A stretch of 9,604 nucleotides of DNA from Clostridia bacterium. GTDB taxonomy: Bacteria; Bacillota; DSM-16504; Desulfitibacterales; Desulfitibacteraceae. Below are positions 1 to 6,088 of this stretch, piece by piece. Every line of letters begins with the position of its first letter. Position 1 is the stretch's first letter. The stretch is from contig JAGXSK010000082.1 in the NCBI GenBank assembly GCA_018333845.1, forward strand, positions 1 through 9,604, read 5' to 3'. Made by a program: the position numbers and the translations under genes. The notes beneath the pieces are model-generated. The model had not been told where the DNA came from and searched no databases. It saw nothing but the letters and a program-made list of their open reading frames with translations.

Positions 1-825
1 CACCAGGGGTCATTTCACTGCAAACAGATGTTAGACTATGGAACAAACATTATAGGTGGAGTATCCCCTGGCAAGGGTGGCACTAAAATCCATGACGTAT
101 CTGTCTATGATAGTGTTTCCATGGTTAGGCAGCATCAAGGAGGCATTGATGTAAGCATCATATTTGTCCCTGCTTCTTACGCCAGGGATGCTGCCCTTGA
201 AGCCATTTATAACCAGGTTTCTATGATTGTATTAATAACGGAACATATTCCACTAAAGGATGCAGTTATTATCATGAATGCTGCACAAAAAAAGGGAACT
301 GCTGTTTTAGGTCCTAACACTTACGGCATTGTAAGTTCTGGGTTATCCAAGGTTGGAATTATGCCTGGTCAGTATTTTCAACCTGGACCAGTAGGGGTTG
401 TCAGCAGAAGTGGAACTCTAAGCTATGAGATAGTGGGGAACCTATACAAGAATGGATTAGGCACCTCAACGGTTGTTGGACTGGGAGGCGACAGAATAAC
501 AGGTCTGACATTCCCTGAAATTTTAGGAAGCTTTCAAAAGGATAATGATACCAGGGCAATTGTGCTAATTGGAGAAATTGGAGGCACAGCGGAAGAAGAT
601 GCTGCAGAATATATAAAGGGGCATATTACCAAACCAGTTGTAGCATATCTTGCTGGCAAAAGTGCACCCCCTGGCAAAAGAATGGGCCATGCAGGAGCCA
701 TTATAGAAAAGGGAATGGGTACTTTTGAAGCTAAAGTCAAAGCATTGAAAAATGCAGGAGTTTTTGTTGCTTCCGTACCTTCCCAGGTACCATTAATAAT
801 TAGAAATGAATTAGGAGGACTATGA
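1..825 (+). CDS. sucD: Succinyl-CoA synthetase (ADP/GDP-forming) alpha subunit, 5' end outside the window
   Basis: The alpha subunit of succinate-CoA ligase carries the CoA-binding domain and the phosphohistidine of the reaction succinyl-CoA + NDP + Pi = succinate + NTP + CoA. The frame is open from base 1 and starts mid-protein with HQGSFHCKQM, which matches the family segment near residues 19-28; about 18 N-terminal residues are therefore missing and Met28 is internal, not the start. 274 residues are visible. Family motifs include GGVSPGKGG, GPNTYG, VSRSGTLSYE, IGEIGGTAEEDAAEY and RMGHAGAII, whose His (codon 688-690) is the phosphorylated residue by family knowledge. The beta subunit sucC is expected just upstream. 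The stop lies only three bases before the mutase start, and the mutase ribosome binding site is inside this gene's end, so the two are probably translationally coupled. In this operon it links succinyl-CoA to succinate with nucleotide phosphorylation. Confidence 0.96.
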   Translation, partial: HQGSFHCKQMLDYGTNIIGGVSPGKGGTKIHDVSVYDSVSMVRQHQGGIDVSIIFVPASYARDAALEAIYNQVSMIVLITEHIPLKDAVIIMNAAQKKGTAVLGPNTYGIVSSGLSKVGIMPGQYFQPGPVGVVSRSGTLSYEIVGNLYKNGLGTSTVVGLGGDRITGLTFPEILGSFQKDNDTRAIVLIGEIGGTAEEDAAEYIKGHITKPVVAYLAGKSAPPGKRMGHAGAIIEKGMGTFEAKVKALKNAGVFVASVPSQVPLIIRNELGGL

Positions 826-828
826 TTT

Positions 829-2502
829 ATGGGAGATGTAAGAAAAAAAGCCCTGGCTGACCAATATGGCAATTGGGAAAAAAAAACACATAAATTTGTG
901 TCCAAAAGGCCTGAAAGAAAGGAAAAATTCACAACTGAATCCAACATTACTATTCAAAGAACATATACACCCCTTGACTTGGAAGGTTTCGACTATTTAG
1001 ATCAGCTTGGAATGCCTGGTGAGTATCCCTACACAAGGGGAGTTCAACCTACCATGTACAGGGGTAGATATTGGACAATGCGCCAATATGCTGGTTTTGG
1101 AACTGCAGAGGAAACAAATGCTAGGTTTAAATACTTGTTGAAACAAGGACAAACTGGCCTGAGTGTTGCTTTTGACTTGCCCACACAAATAGGCTATGAC
1201 TCTGACCATTATCTAGCCATGGGTGAAATAGGTAAGGTTGGTGTAGCAATAGACTCCCTGGCTGATATGGAAATTCTTTTTGATGGAATCCCCCTGGATA
1301 AAGTGAGCTGCTCCATGACTATTAATGCTCCAGCAGCTATTTTACTTGCCATGTATATTGCAGTGGCGGAAAAACAGGGGGTTTCTGCTGGTCAAATATC
1401 CGGGACAATCCAAAATGATATATTAAAGGAATATGTAGCCAGGGGAACCTATATATTCCCCCCAAAAGAATCTATGAAGCTAATCACAGATATTTTTGCT
1501 TACTGTTCAACAAATGTACCAAACTGGAATACAATCAGCATTAGCGGTTATCATATACGGGAAGCAGGAGCAAATGCGGTTCAGGAGATAGCATTTACCC
1601 TGGCAAACGGCATAGCATATGTAGAAGCTGCCGTTAAGGCCGGATTAGATGTAGATGATTTTGCCCCTCGCTTATCCTTCTTTTTCAATGCACATACAAA
1701 CTTCTTTGAAGAGGTCTGCAAATATAGGGCCGCTAGAAGACTTTGGGCTAGAATTATGAAGGAAAGGTTTGGAGCCAGGGACCCTAAATCCATGATGCTG
1801 CGCTTTCATACCCAGACAGGGGGCAGCACCTTAACTGCCCAACAGCCAGATGTAAATATTATGAGGGTTGCATATCAAGCTTTAAGTGCGGTTCTTGGAG
1901 GAACACAGTCCCTGCACACCAATTCCAAAGATGAAGCCCTGGCACTACCTAATGAACATTCAGTTCTTATCGCTCTTAGAACACAACAGGTTATTGCAGA
2001 AGAAATAGGGGTTGCAGACAGTGTTGATCCCCTTGCCGGTTCTTATTTTATTGAAAAACTCACAAATGAAATTGAAGAACAGGCTATGGAATATATTAAA
2101 AAAATTGATGAGTTAGGTGGATCTCCTAAAGCAATTGAAGAAGGCTTTATTCAAAGGGAAATACAGGATAATGCCTATAAATATCAAAGGTCTGTTGAAA
2201 GTAATGAAAAGGTAGTAATTGGAGTTAACAAGTACGTAATTGATGAAAAACCTCCAACTGACTTGCAAAAATTAGATCCAGAAATTGCCCAGAGACAATT
2301 ACAAAAGCTGCAGGGTGTTAAATCAAACAGAGATTCTCAAAAGGTTACTGCTTGTTTAGAAAGACTAAAAGAAGCAGCCAAGGGTACAGATAACCTAATG
2401 CCTTATATTTTAGAAGCTGTAAAGGATTATGCAACTTTGGGTGAAATATGCGGAGTTCTTAGAGGGGTTTATGGAGAATATGAACAAAGGATCAATTTTT
2501 AA
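829..2502 (+). CDS. mcmA1: Methylmalonyl-CoA mutase, large catalytic (TIM-barrel) subunit
   Basis: This is the substrate-binding barrel of B12-dependent methylmalonyl-CoA mutase, which interconverts (R)-methylmalonyl-CoA and succinyl-CoA. The 557-residue protein ends after the barrel and linker and has no cobalamin domain; that domain is the next gene, the two-polypeptide arrangement found in archaea and many anaerobes. The signature around residues 75-97 (PTMYRGRYWTMRQYAGFGTAEE) is intact. By my alignment Tyr87, Arg205 (in ARGTYIFPP) and His242 (in SGYHIREAGA) match Tyr89, Arg207 and His244 of the Propionibacterium enzyme with a constant offset of two. Related isobutyryl-CoA mutases change the Tyr and Arg, so the methylmalonyl-CoA assignment is favoured. 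The ATG start has AGGAGG at 813-818, ten bases upstream, within the sucD end. It lies in the same frame as sucD, separated by its stop and one codon. Confidence 0.97.
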   Translation: MGDVRKKALADQYGNWEKKTHKFVSKRPERKEKFTTESNITIQRTYTPLDLEGFDYLDQLGMPGEYPYTRGVQPTMYRGRYWTMRQYAGFGTAEETNARFKYLLKQGQTGLSVAFDLPTQIGYDSDHYLAMGEIGKVGVAIDSLADMEILFDGIPLDKVSCSMTINAPAAILLAMYIAVAEKQGVSAGQISGTIQNDILKEYVARGTYIFPPKESMKLITDIFAYCSTNVPNWNTISISGYHIREAGANAVQEIAFTLANGIAYVEAAVKAGLDVDDFAPRLSFFFNAHTNFFEEVCKYRAARRLWARIMKERFGARDPKSMMLRFHTQTGGSTLTAQQPDVNIMRVAYQALSAVLGGTQSLHTNSKDEALALPNEHSVLIALRTQQVIAEEIGVADSVDPLAGSYFIEKLTNEIEEQAMEYIKKIDELGGSPKAIEEGFIQREIQDNAYKYQRSVESNEKVVIGVNKYVIDEKPPTDLQKLDPEIAQRQLQKLQGVKSNRDSQKVTACLERLKEAAKGTDNLMPYILEAVKDYATLGEICGVLRGVYGEYEQRINF

Positions 2503-2517
2503 TAGGGGAGGTTCCAC

Positions 2518-2919
2518 TTGATTATGGATAAACGTATTAGAGTTCTAGTAGCTAAGGCTGGATTAGATGGTCACGATAGGGGTGCAAAGATAATTGCCCA
2601 GTCCTTAAGAGATGCTGGTATGGAAGTAATATATACAGGTCTTAGACAAACACCAGAACAAATAGTTAAGACAGCTTTACAGGAGGACGTACAGGTAATA
2701 GGAATAAGCTGCCTTTCAGGAGCACATATGCACTTGTTGCCACCCATTGTCCAAAAGCTTAAGGAAAGTGAAGCCTCTGATATAATGGTACTCCTTGGCG
2801 GAGTAATACCGGCAGAAGATATTACTGATCTTAAAAAAACTGGGGTTAAAGAAGTTTTTACACCAGGGACACCTACCTCCAGGGTGATTGAGTTTATTAA
2901 GAATAATGTTCAATTATAA
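2518..2919 (+). CDS. mcmA2: Methylmalonyl-CoA mutase, small cobalamin-binding subunit
   Basis: This is a stand-alone B12-binding Rossmann-like domain of about 133 residues that partners the upstream barrel subunit to form the active mutase. The cobalamin signature DxHxxG is present as DGHDRG (residues 17-22); His19 should displace dimethylbenzimidazole as lower axial ligand. Further family segments are GISCLSGAH near residues 62-70, LLGGVIP near 97-103 and the C-terminal FTPGTPTSRVIEFI. The start is chosen at TTG 2518 because AGGGGAGG at 2504-2511 lies six bases before it; ATG at 2524 (two codons in) is a plausible alternative with 12-base spacing. The gene follows the barrel gene after 15 bases and precedes the epimerase by 18 bases, consistent with one transcript. 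No meaB/argK chaperone gene lies in the window. Confidence 0.96.
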   Translation: MIMDKRIRVLVAKAGLDGHDRGAKIIAQSLRDAGMEVIYTGLRQTPEQIVKTALQEDVQVIGISCLSGAHMHLLPPIVQKLKESEASDIMVLLGGVIPAEDITDLKKTGVKEVFTPGTPTSRVIEFIKNNVQL

Positions 2920-2937
2920 TTGATAAGGAGGTTTTTT

Positions 2938-3339
2938 ATGATAAGCAAAATAGATCACATTGGTGTAGCTGTATCCAATATTGATGAAGCCAAAAAACTC
3001 TATGAAGAGGTTTTTGGCTTAGAGGTTTCAGGTATAGAAGTGGTTGAAGAGCAAAAGGTTAAGGTAGCCTTTATACCAACTGGCAACAGCAAGATTGAAT
3101 TGCTTGAAAGTACAGACCCAGAAGGACCCGTCGCAAAATATTTGGCAAAAAGGGGTGAGGGTATTCAGCACATGGCTTTAAGAGTAACTAACATAACAGA
3201 AGCCCTGGAAGAGGTTAAATCCAAGGGAATTCGTGTAATCGATGAAAAGCCCAGATATGGGGCAGGAGGAGCAAAAATCGCTTTCTTACACCCCAAGGAT
3301 ACCAATGGTGTCTTAATTGAGCTTTGTGAAAGAGAATAG
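2938..3339 (+). CDS. mce: Methylmalonyl-CoA epimerase
   Basis: This small metal-dependent enzyme of the vicinal oxygen chelate superfamily interconverts the (S) and (R) epimers of methylmalonyl-CoA and so connects the carboxylation/decarboxylation steps to the mutase. The 133-residue protein has the two beta-alpha-beta-beta-beta modules of the fold. Likely metal ligands are His7 (KIDHIGVAV), Glu54 (KIELLE), His78 (GIQHMALRV) and Glu128 (VLIELCE), at the positions used in the family. ATG 2938 is chosen because AAGGAGG lies seven bases upstream. An in-frame TTG at 2920 would translate the Shine-Dalgarno sequence itself as Arg-Arg and is not credible. It sits 17 bases before the fumarase alpha start. 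The assignment is strong because both sequence and context agree. Confidence 0.96.
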   Translation: MISKIDHIGVAVSNIDEAKKLYEEVFGLEVSGIEVVEEQKVKVAFIPTGNSKIELLESTDPEGPVAKYLAKRGEGIQHMALRVTNITEALEEVKSKGIRVIDEKPRYGAGGAKIAFLHPKDTNGVLIELCERE

Positions 3340-3356
3340 TATTGGGGGAAAAGCTA

Positions 3357-4196
3357 ATGAGAGAAATAAAATTCAAAGATATTGTAAATGCTATTGCTGA
3401 ACTTTGTATAAAAATTAATTATGAATTAGACGAGGACGTTATAGATAGCTTTACCAAATCGCTTGCTGCTGAGAAATCTCCTGTGGGAAAAGAAGTTTTA
3501 GAATTATTAATTGAAAATGCAAAAATAGCCAAGGATGAACAGGTTCCCATTTGTCAAGATACTGGTACAGCTGTTGTCTTTATAGAGCTAGGCCAAGATG
3601 TAATAATAAAGGGCGGAAACCTAACAGAAGCTGTTGAAGACGGGGTGCGAAAGGGCTATTTAGAAGGCTACCTCCGGAAATCAATGTGCAATCCCTTTAC
3701 AAGGGCTAATACTGGCGATAATTGCCCTCCAATAATTCACACCCAGATAGTACCTGGTGATAGGCTTTCAGTTTCAATTGCAGCCAAGGGTGGAGGCAGT
3801 GAAAACATGAGTAGCCTTGCCATGCTTACTCCATCAGATGGAATAGAAGGCGTAAAAAAATTTGTAATTGAAACTGTGGATAAAGCAGGCCCTAACCCAT
3901 GCCCACCATTAGTAGTAGGCATTGGAGTAGGCGGCAACTTTGAAACCTGTGCAATTTTAGCAAAAAAAGCCTTAATGAGAAAGCTAGGTGAACCTAGTAA
4001 AGATGAAACTGCTGCAAGACTAGAAAAAGAATTATTATCTGAATTAAACAAAACTGGCATTGGCCCATCGGGTTTTGGCGGTACAACCACAGTCATTGGA
4101 GTACACATTGATGTAATGCCCTGCCATATAGCCAGTTTTCCAGTTGCTGTGAACTTAAACTGCCATGCAGCAAGACATGGAAAAGTTGTATTATAG
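3357..4196 (+). CDS. Class I fumarate hydratase, alpha (N-terminal, [4Fe-4S]) subunit
   Basis: This is the iron-sulfur subunit of an oxygen-sensitive two-subunit fumarase that interconverts fumarate and L-malate. It is 279 residues from ATG 3357. Likely cluster ligands are Cys66 (PICQDTGT), Cys182 (GPNPCPP) and Cys269 (VNLNCHAARH). Their spacing (116 and 87 residues) is close to that of the three cluster cysteines of E. coli FumA. Other class I segments are NTGDNCPP near 118-125 and AKGGGSENMSSLAML near 143-157. A TTG at 3342 in the same frame would add five residues, but it overlaps the purine-rich region (GGGGGAAAAG from 3344) that should serve as binding site for ATG 3357. Relatives include L(+)-tartrate dehydratase alpha, but the propionate-pathway neighbours favour fumarase. 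Confidence 0.93.
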   Translation: MREIKFKDIVNAIAELCIKINYELDEDVIDSFTKSLAAEKSPVGKEVLELLIENAKIAKDEQVPICQDTGTAVVFIELGQDVIIKGGNLTEAVEDGVRKGYLEGYLRKSMCNPFTRANTGDNCPPIIHTQIVPGDRLSVSIAAKGGGSENMSSLAMLTPSDGIEGVKKFVIETVDKAGPNPCPPLVVGIGVGGNFETCAILAKKALMRKLGEPSKDETAARLEKELLSELNKTGIGPSGFGGTTTVIGVHIDVMPCHIASFPVAVNLNCHAARHGKVVL

Positions 4197-4211
4197 GGAG
4201 GAGTTTATACC

Positions 4212-4769
4212 ATGGAAGAGATTAAAATTACCACACCCCTGGACACTGAAACTGTTTGTAAGCTTAAAACAGGTAATAAGGTATTAATTTCTGGAACCAT
4301 CTATACAGCAAGAGATGCAGCTCACAAAAGAATGATTGACATGCTTAAAAAGGGAAAAGAGCTTCCCTTTGATATAAAAGGACAAGTAATCTACTATGTA
4401 GGCCCAACTCCACCAAAACCTGGCAAGGTAATTGGTTCAGCCGGACCAACCACTAGTACAAGAATGGATGCCTATACACCAGAGTTATTAAAATTAGGAT
4501 TAAAGGGAATGATAGGAAAGGGCATACGCTCCCAGACTGTAAAGGATGCCATTTCCAAGTACAAGGGAGTTTATTTTGCCGGTGTAGGGGGAGCAGCAGC
4601 GGTCATATCAAAGTCAATAATATCTGCCAGACTAATTGCCTTTGAAGATTTAGGGCCTGAGGCTATACAAGAGTTGGTTGTAAAAGACTTTCCTGCTGTA
4701 GTTGTAAACGACTGTCATGGAGGAGATTTATATATAGAAGGAAGAAAACAGTTCTTAAGCAATTCCTAA
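4212..4769 (+). CDS. Class I fumarate hydratase, beta (C-terminal) subunit
   Basis: This subunit completes the class I fumarase with the preceding gene. Its 185 residues correspond to the C-terminal domain of single-chain FumA/FumB. Diagnostic segments are TIYTARDAAHKR (residues 30-41), YYVGPTPPKPGKVIGSAGPT (61-80), TSTRMDAY just after it, and GMIGKG with the following helix (about 99-104). GGGAGGAG at 4197-4203, directly after the alpha stop, supports ATG 4212. The gene is the last of the methylmalonyl-CoA operon; the hairpin at 4806-4845 starts 36 bases after its stop. Tartrate dehydratase beta is the main alternative and cannot be excluded by sequence alone, but the operon makes fumarase much more likely. 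Confidence 0.94.
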   Translation: MEEIKITTPLDTETVCKLKTGNKVLISGTIYTARDAAHKRMIDMLKKGKELPFDIKGQVIYYVGPTPPKPGKVIGSAGPTTSTRMDAYTPELLKLGLKGMIGKGIRSQTVKDAISKYKGVYFAGVGGAAAVISKSIISARLIAFEDLGPEAIQELVVKDFPAVVVNDCHGGDLYIEGRKQFLSNS

Positions 4770-4805
4770 TGTTTAGATTTTGAAATAATAGTACTTATAC
4801 AAAAT

Positions 4806-4850
4806 CTCCCTGCATAGACATATATTAAAGCTTGTCTACAGGGAGTTCTT
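4806..4850 (+). promoter_or_regulatory. Hairpin overlapping the ribosome binding site of the PlsY-like gene, terminator-like
   Basis: The left arm CTCCCTGCATAGACA (4806-4820) pairs with the right arm TGTCTACAGGGAG (4833-4845). This gives 13 base pairs with a two-base CA bulge and a 12-base AT-rich loop. The right arm contains GGGAG, the only Shine-Dalgarno candidate for ATG 4852, and is followed by TTCTTT. The structure could therefore end the fumarase operon, hide the next gene's ribosome binding site, or both. It is visible directly in the sequence; its function is inferred. The short, interrupted T-run makes it a weaker terminator than the one at 5551-5581. Confidence 0.6.
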
Positions 4851-4851
4851 T

Positions 4852-5427
4852 ATGGATTTAATAATATCTATGTTAATAGCCCTGTCCATTGGCATTATTC
4901 CCATAAAAAAGATATTTACAAGGATCTTCTTTTCCTACAGGAATCTATTCATGGATTATTATGACCTTAAAAAGTGCTATGCTGTATGGGGGCATGTATC
5001 ATATTTTCTGCCATTGCTAGACTTTTTAAGAGCACCAATTCTGTATTACAGTTTGAACATGTTGGAAGTTCAGGCCAATACCTTACTAGCCATTTCTATC
5101 CTTATAGCTTCATGGATTATAAACCCTTTAAGAGATTTATTTTATGGAAGAGGCATGATTATTTTTTTAGGAATTTTTTTAGTTGTCAACATGGAAATCT
5201 TTAAAGTAGTAGCCCTAGTATATATATCACTATTATTTTTGAGCCGTTACCAAAGTGTGGCAAGCTTCCTAACAGGTGTTGCAGCAGTTCCTGTGGTTAT
5301 ATACAGCGCGGACTACATATTAATTGAACTAGTTTTTGTAATGTTATTCTCATGTACCGTAGTGTATCATTATAAAAGTTCCTTTTACCAAATATTAAAT
5401 AAGAGATTTTTTCACCTTTTCTCTTAA
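4852..5427 (+). CDS. PlsY-like polytopic membrane protein lacking acyltransferase motifs
   Basis: This 191-residue, very hydrophobic protein has about five to six membrane segments (near 2-17, 48-66, 75-91, 101-130, 137-150 and 152-172). Its layout and several segments resemble PlsY, the acyl-phosphate:glycerol-3-phosphate acyltransferase. LSRYQSVASFLTGV (130-143) matches the PlsY LTRYvSlaSi region, SYFLPLLDFLRAPI (50-63) matches the LLDxxKG helix, and VVYHYKSSFYQILN (170-183) matches the last cytoplasmic motif. The catalytic GSGNxGATN motif is absent (MDYYDLKKCYAVWG in its place) and FKGGKG has become FYGRG (97-101). I infer a divergent, probably non-catalytic homologue rather than a working acyltransferase. 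GGGAG at 4841-4845 supports the ATG. Its spoVM neighbour, 44 bases downstream, hints at a sporulation role. The relationship was seen by eye and needs a profile search. Confidence 0.7.
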   Translation: MDLIISMLIALSIGIIPIKKIFTRIFFSYRNLFMDYYDLKKCYAVWGHVSYFLPLLDFLRAPILYYSLNMLEVQANTLLAISILIASWIINPLRDLFYGRGMIIFLGIFLVVNMEIFKVVALVYISLLFLSRYQSVASFLTGVAAVPVVIYSADYILIELVFVMLFSCTVVYHYKSSFYQILNKRFFHLFS

Positions 5428-5439
5428 CTTGAATAAGAT
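5411..5439 (+). promoter_or_regulatory. Weak candidate promoter upstream of spoVM
   Basis: TTCACC (5411-5416) and TAAGAT (5434-5439) are separated by 17 bases and each matches the vegetative consensus at four of six positions. They overlap the end of the PlsY-like gene and lie about 33 bases before the spoVM start. No good sigma-E or sigma-K pair was found here. The match is weak, and spoVM may simply be cotranscribed with the gene before it. Confidence 0.22.
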
Positions 5440-5471
5440 AATAGAGAACTTCAGTCAAGGAGGGGAAGGAC

Positions 5472-5540
5472 ATGAAAGTCTATTTTATTCCAATTCCAGG
5501 TTTTTTAAAGGGTATTCTTAGAAAAATTCTAAAGCAATAA
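5472..5540 (+). CDS. spoVM: Stage V sporulation protein SpoVM, 22-residue amphipathic peptide
   Basis: SpoVM is a tiny amphipathic helix that settles on the convex outer forespore membrane and anchors SpoIVA, the base of the spore coat. From memory of the 26-residue Bacillus subtilis peptide, this one matches at about 11 of 22 positions without gaps: Met1, Lys2, Tyr4, Ile6, Pro9, Phe11, Leu12, Gly14, Ile15, Arg17 and Leu20. Pro9 is the residue known to matter for curvature sensing. The peptide begins MKVYFIPIPGFL and ends RKILKQ, four residues shorter than the Bacillus form. AAGGAGG at 5457-5463 is an excellent ribosome binding site eight bases before the ATG, and a strong terminator begins 10 bases after the stop. 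Such short genes are often missed by gene callers. The combination of length, sequence, ribosome binding site and terminator makes this a confident call. Confidence 0.88.
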   Translation: MKVYFIPIPGFLKGILRKILKQ

Positions 5541-5550
5541 AGAAGTCAAG

Positions 5551-5581
5551 AGAGGGCGGGTTCCTTAACCGCCCTCTTTTT
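5551..5581 (+). terminator. Rho-independent terminator after spoVM
   Basis: AGAGGGCGG (5551-5559) pairs perfectly with CCGCCCTCT (5569-5577), giving a nine-base-pair GC-rich stem with a nine-base loop, followed by a run of five T (5577-5581). It closes the PlsY-like/spoVM unit. On the minus strand the stem is not followed by a T-run, so it is a poor terminator for the convergent gene that ends at 5607. Confidence 0.92.
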
Positions 5582-5606
5582 GCACGACTTTATTATAATA
5601 CTAGTT

Positions 5607-5999
5607 CTATTTTTCTGATACCCCGAAAATTCCTCCAAGGGCTCCTGCTACTAAACATAGTCCCAACTGTTTTGCAATGGCAGAGAAGGTTACGGTTGTT
5701 CCATCAAAAATTGCTATAATACCTGTTAAAACAAAAAAAGTTAAACCAACACTAGCTCCTAATAAAAGCCCTTTTGACCCAACACTCTTGGCTGTAATTC
5801 GTCCTCCCCAAAAAACGCTTACAACTATAATCACAGCTGATAAAGCAGAGAGCATGGTTTCCTGCATGGGAGTGAAGAAAAAGATTATTCCAAGAATTAC
5901 TGAAAGTGCTATTGCAAGAATGATACTATTTAGTAATCCATTCAAAATTGGATGAAACTTGAAAGTATTTGGCCCTGGTATATTTCTAAGAGACGGCAT
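5607..5999 (-). CDS. TIGR04086/YrzE-like four-helix membrane protein
   Basis: This 130-residue integral membrane protein has four predicted helices at about 21-41, 48-65, 77-98 and 107-126, after a short polar N-terminus. The second half, with SVFWGGRITAKSVGSKGLLLGASVGL (61-86: key residues GG at 65-66, K77-G78, G81 and G85), resembles the TIGR04086 family of small membrane proteins found in Firmicutes. The biochemical role is unknown. AGGGAGG at 6007-6013 (minus strand) lies seven bases before the ATG. It is convergent with spoVM and divergent from the dehydratase-like operon, so it forms its own transcription unit. A sigma-E-like promoter upstream suggests expression in the mother cell. The antisense open frame across it lacks a ribosome binding site. 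The family call was made by eye and is moderately sure. Confidence 0.75.
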   Translation of the reverse strand: MPSLRNIPGPNTFKFHPILNGLLNSIILAIALSVILGIIFFFTPMQETMLSALSAVIIVVSVFWGGRITAKSVGSKGLLLGASVGLTFFVLTGIIAIFDGTTVTFSAIAKQLGLCLVAGALGGIFGVSEK

Positions 6000-6030
6000 G
6001 TTAAAACCTCCCTAAAACATATTTTGTTAG

Positions 6031-6058
6031 ATTGTATGCTATAAAACCGCAATTATGC
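6031..6058 (-). promoter_or_regulatory. Candidate sigma-E-type promoter for the TIGR04086-like gene
   Basis: On the minus strand GCATAAT (6058-6052) is followed after 13 bases by CATACAAT (6038-6031). The Bacillus sigma-E consensus is roughly KMATATT, 14-15 bases, CATACAHT; the -10 matches completely, the -35 at six of seven positions, and the spacer is one base short. No reasonable sigma-A -35 fits TACAAT here. The start codon lies 31 bases downstream of the -10 box. Function is inferred. Confidence 0.45.
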
Positions 6059-6082
6059 TTTTTATATCCTAAAATCATCTAT

Positions 6083-6088
6083 TATAAT
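6083..6088 (+). promoter_or_regulatory. Candidate -10 box (TATAAT) for the dehydratase-like operon
   Basis: A perfect TATAAT lies 86 bases before the ATG at 6175 in the divergent intergenic region. The sequence 17-18 bases upstream (TTTTAT/TTTTTA) is a poor -35, so an activator or another sigma factor may be needed if this is used. A nine-base inverted repeat (AAATCATCT at 6072-6080 and AGATGATTT at 6123-6131) brackets it. Confidence 0.4.

Noticed and set aside
534..947. Minus-strand open frame of 137 codons opposite sucD and the mutase start
   Set aside because: It lies opposite strongly conserved coding sequence, has no ribosome binding site that I can see, and its translation resembles no family.
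3737..4108. Minus-strand open frame of 123 codons opposite fumarase alpha
   Set aside because: It is the antisense shadow of a well-supported enzyme gene; the proline-rich translation reflects antisense Gly/Trp codons.
4772..4801. TTTAGA - 18 bases - TATACA as a promoter for the PlsY-like gene
   Set aside because: Both boxes match at about four of six positions in AT-rich intergenic DNA, so the match is not distinguishable from chance.
4974..5204. Second plus-strand frame inside the PlsY-like gene
   Set aside because: It is nested in another frame of a coherent membrane protein, with no Shine-Dalgarno; considered as evidence of a frameshift but the main frame is continuous and PlsY-like along its length.
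5401..5425. Small inverted repeat AAGAGA/TCTCTT at the end of the PlsY-like gene
   Set aside because: The stem is only six AT-rich base pairs, it lies within the coding end, and it is not followed by a T-run; unlikely to terminate transcription.
5677..5955. Plus-strand open frame of 92 codons opposite the TIGR04086-like gene
   Set aside because: The minus-strand frame is longer, has a good ribosome binding site and a clear four-helix pattern; the plus-strand frame has neither.
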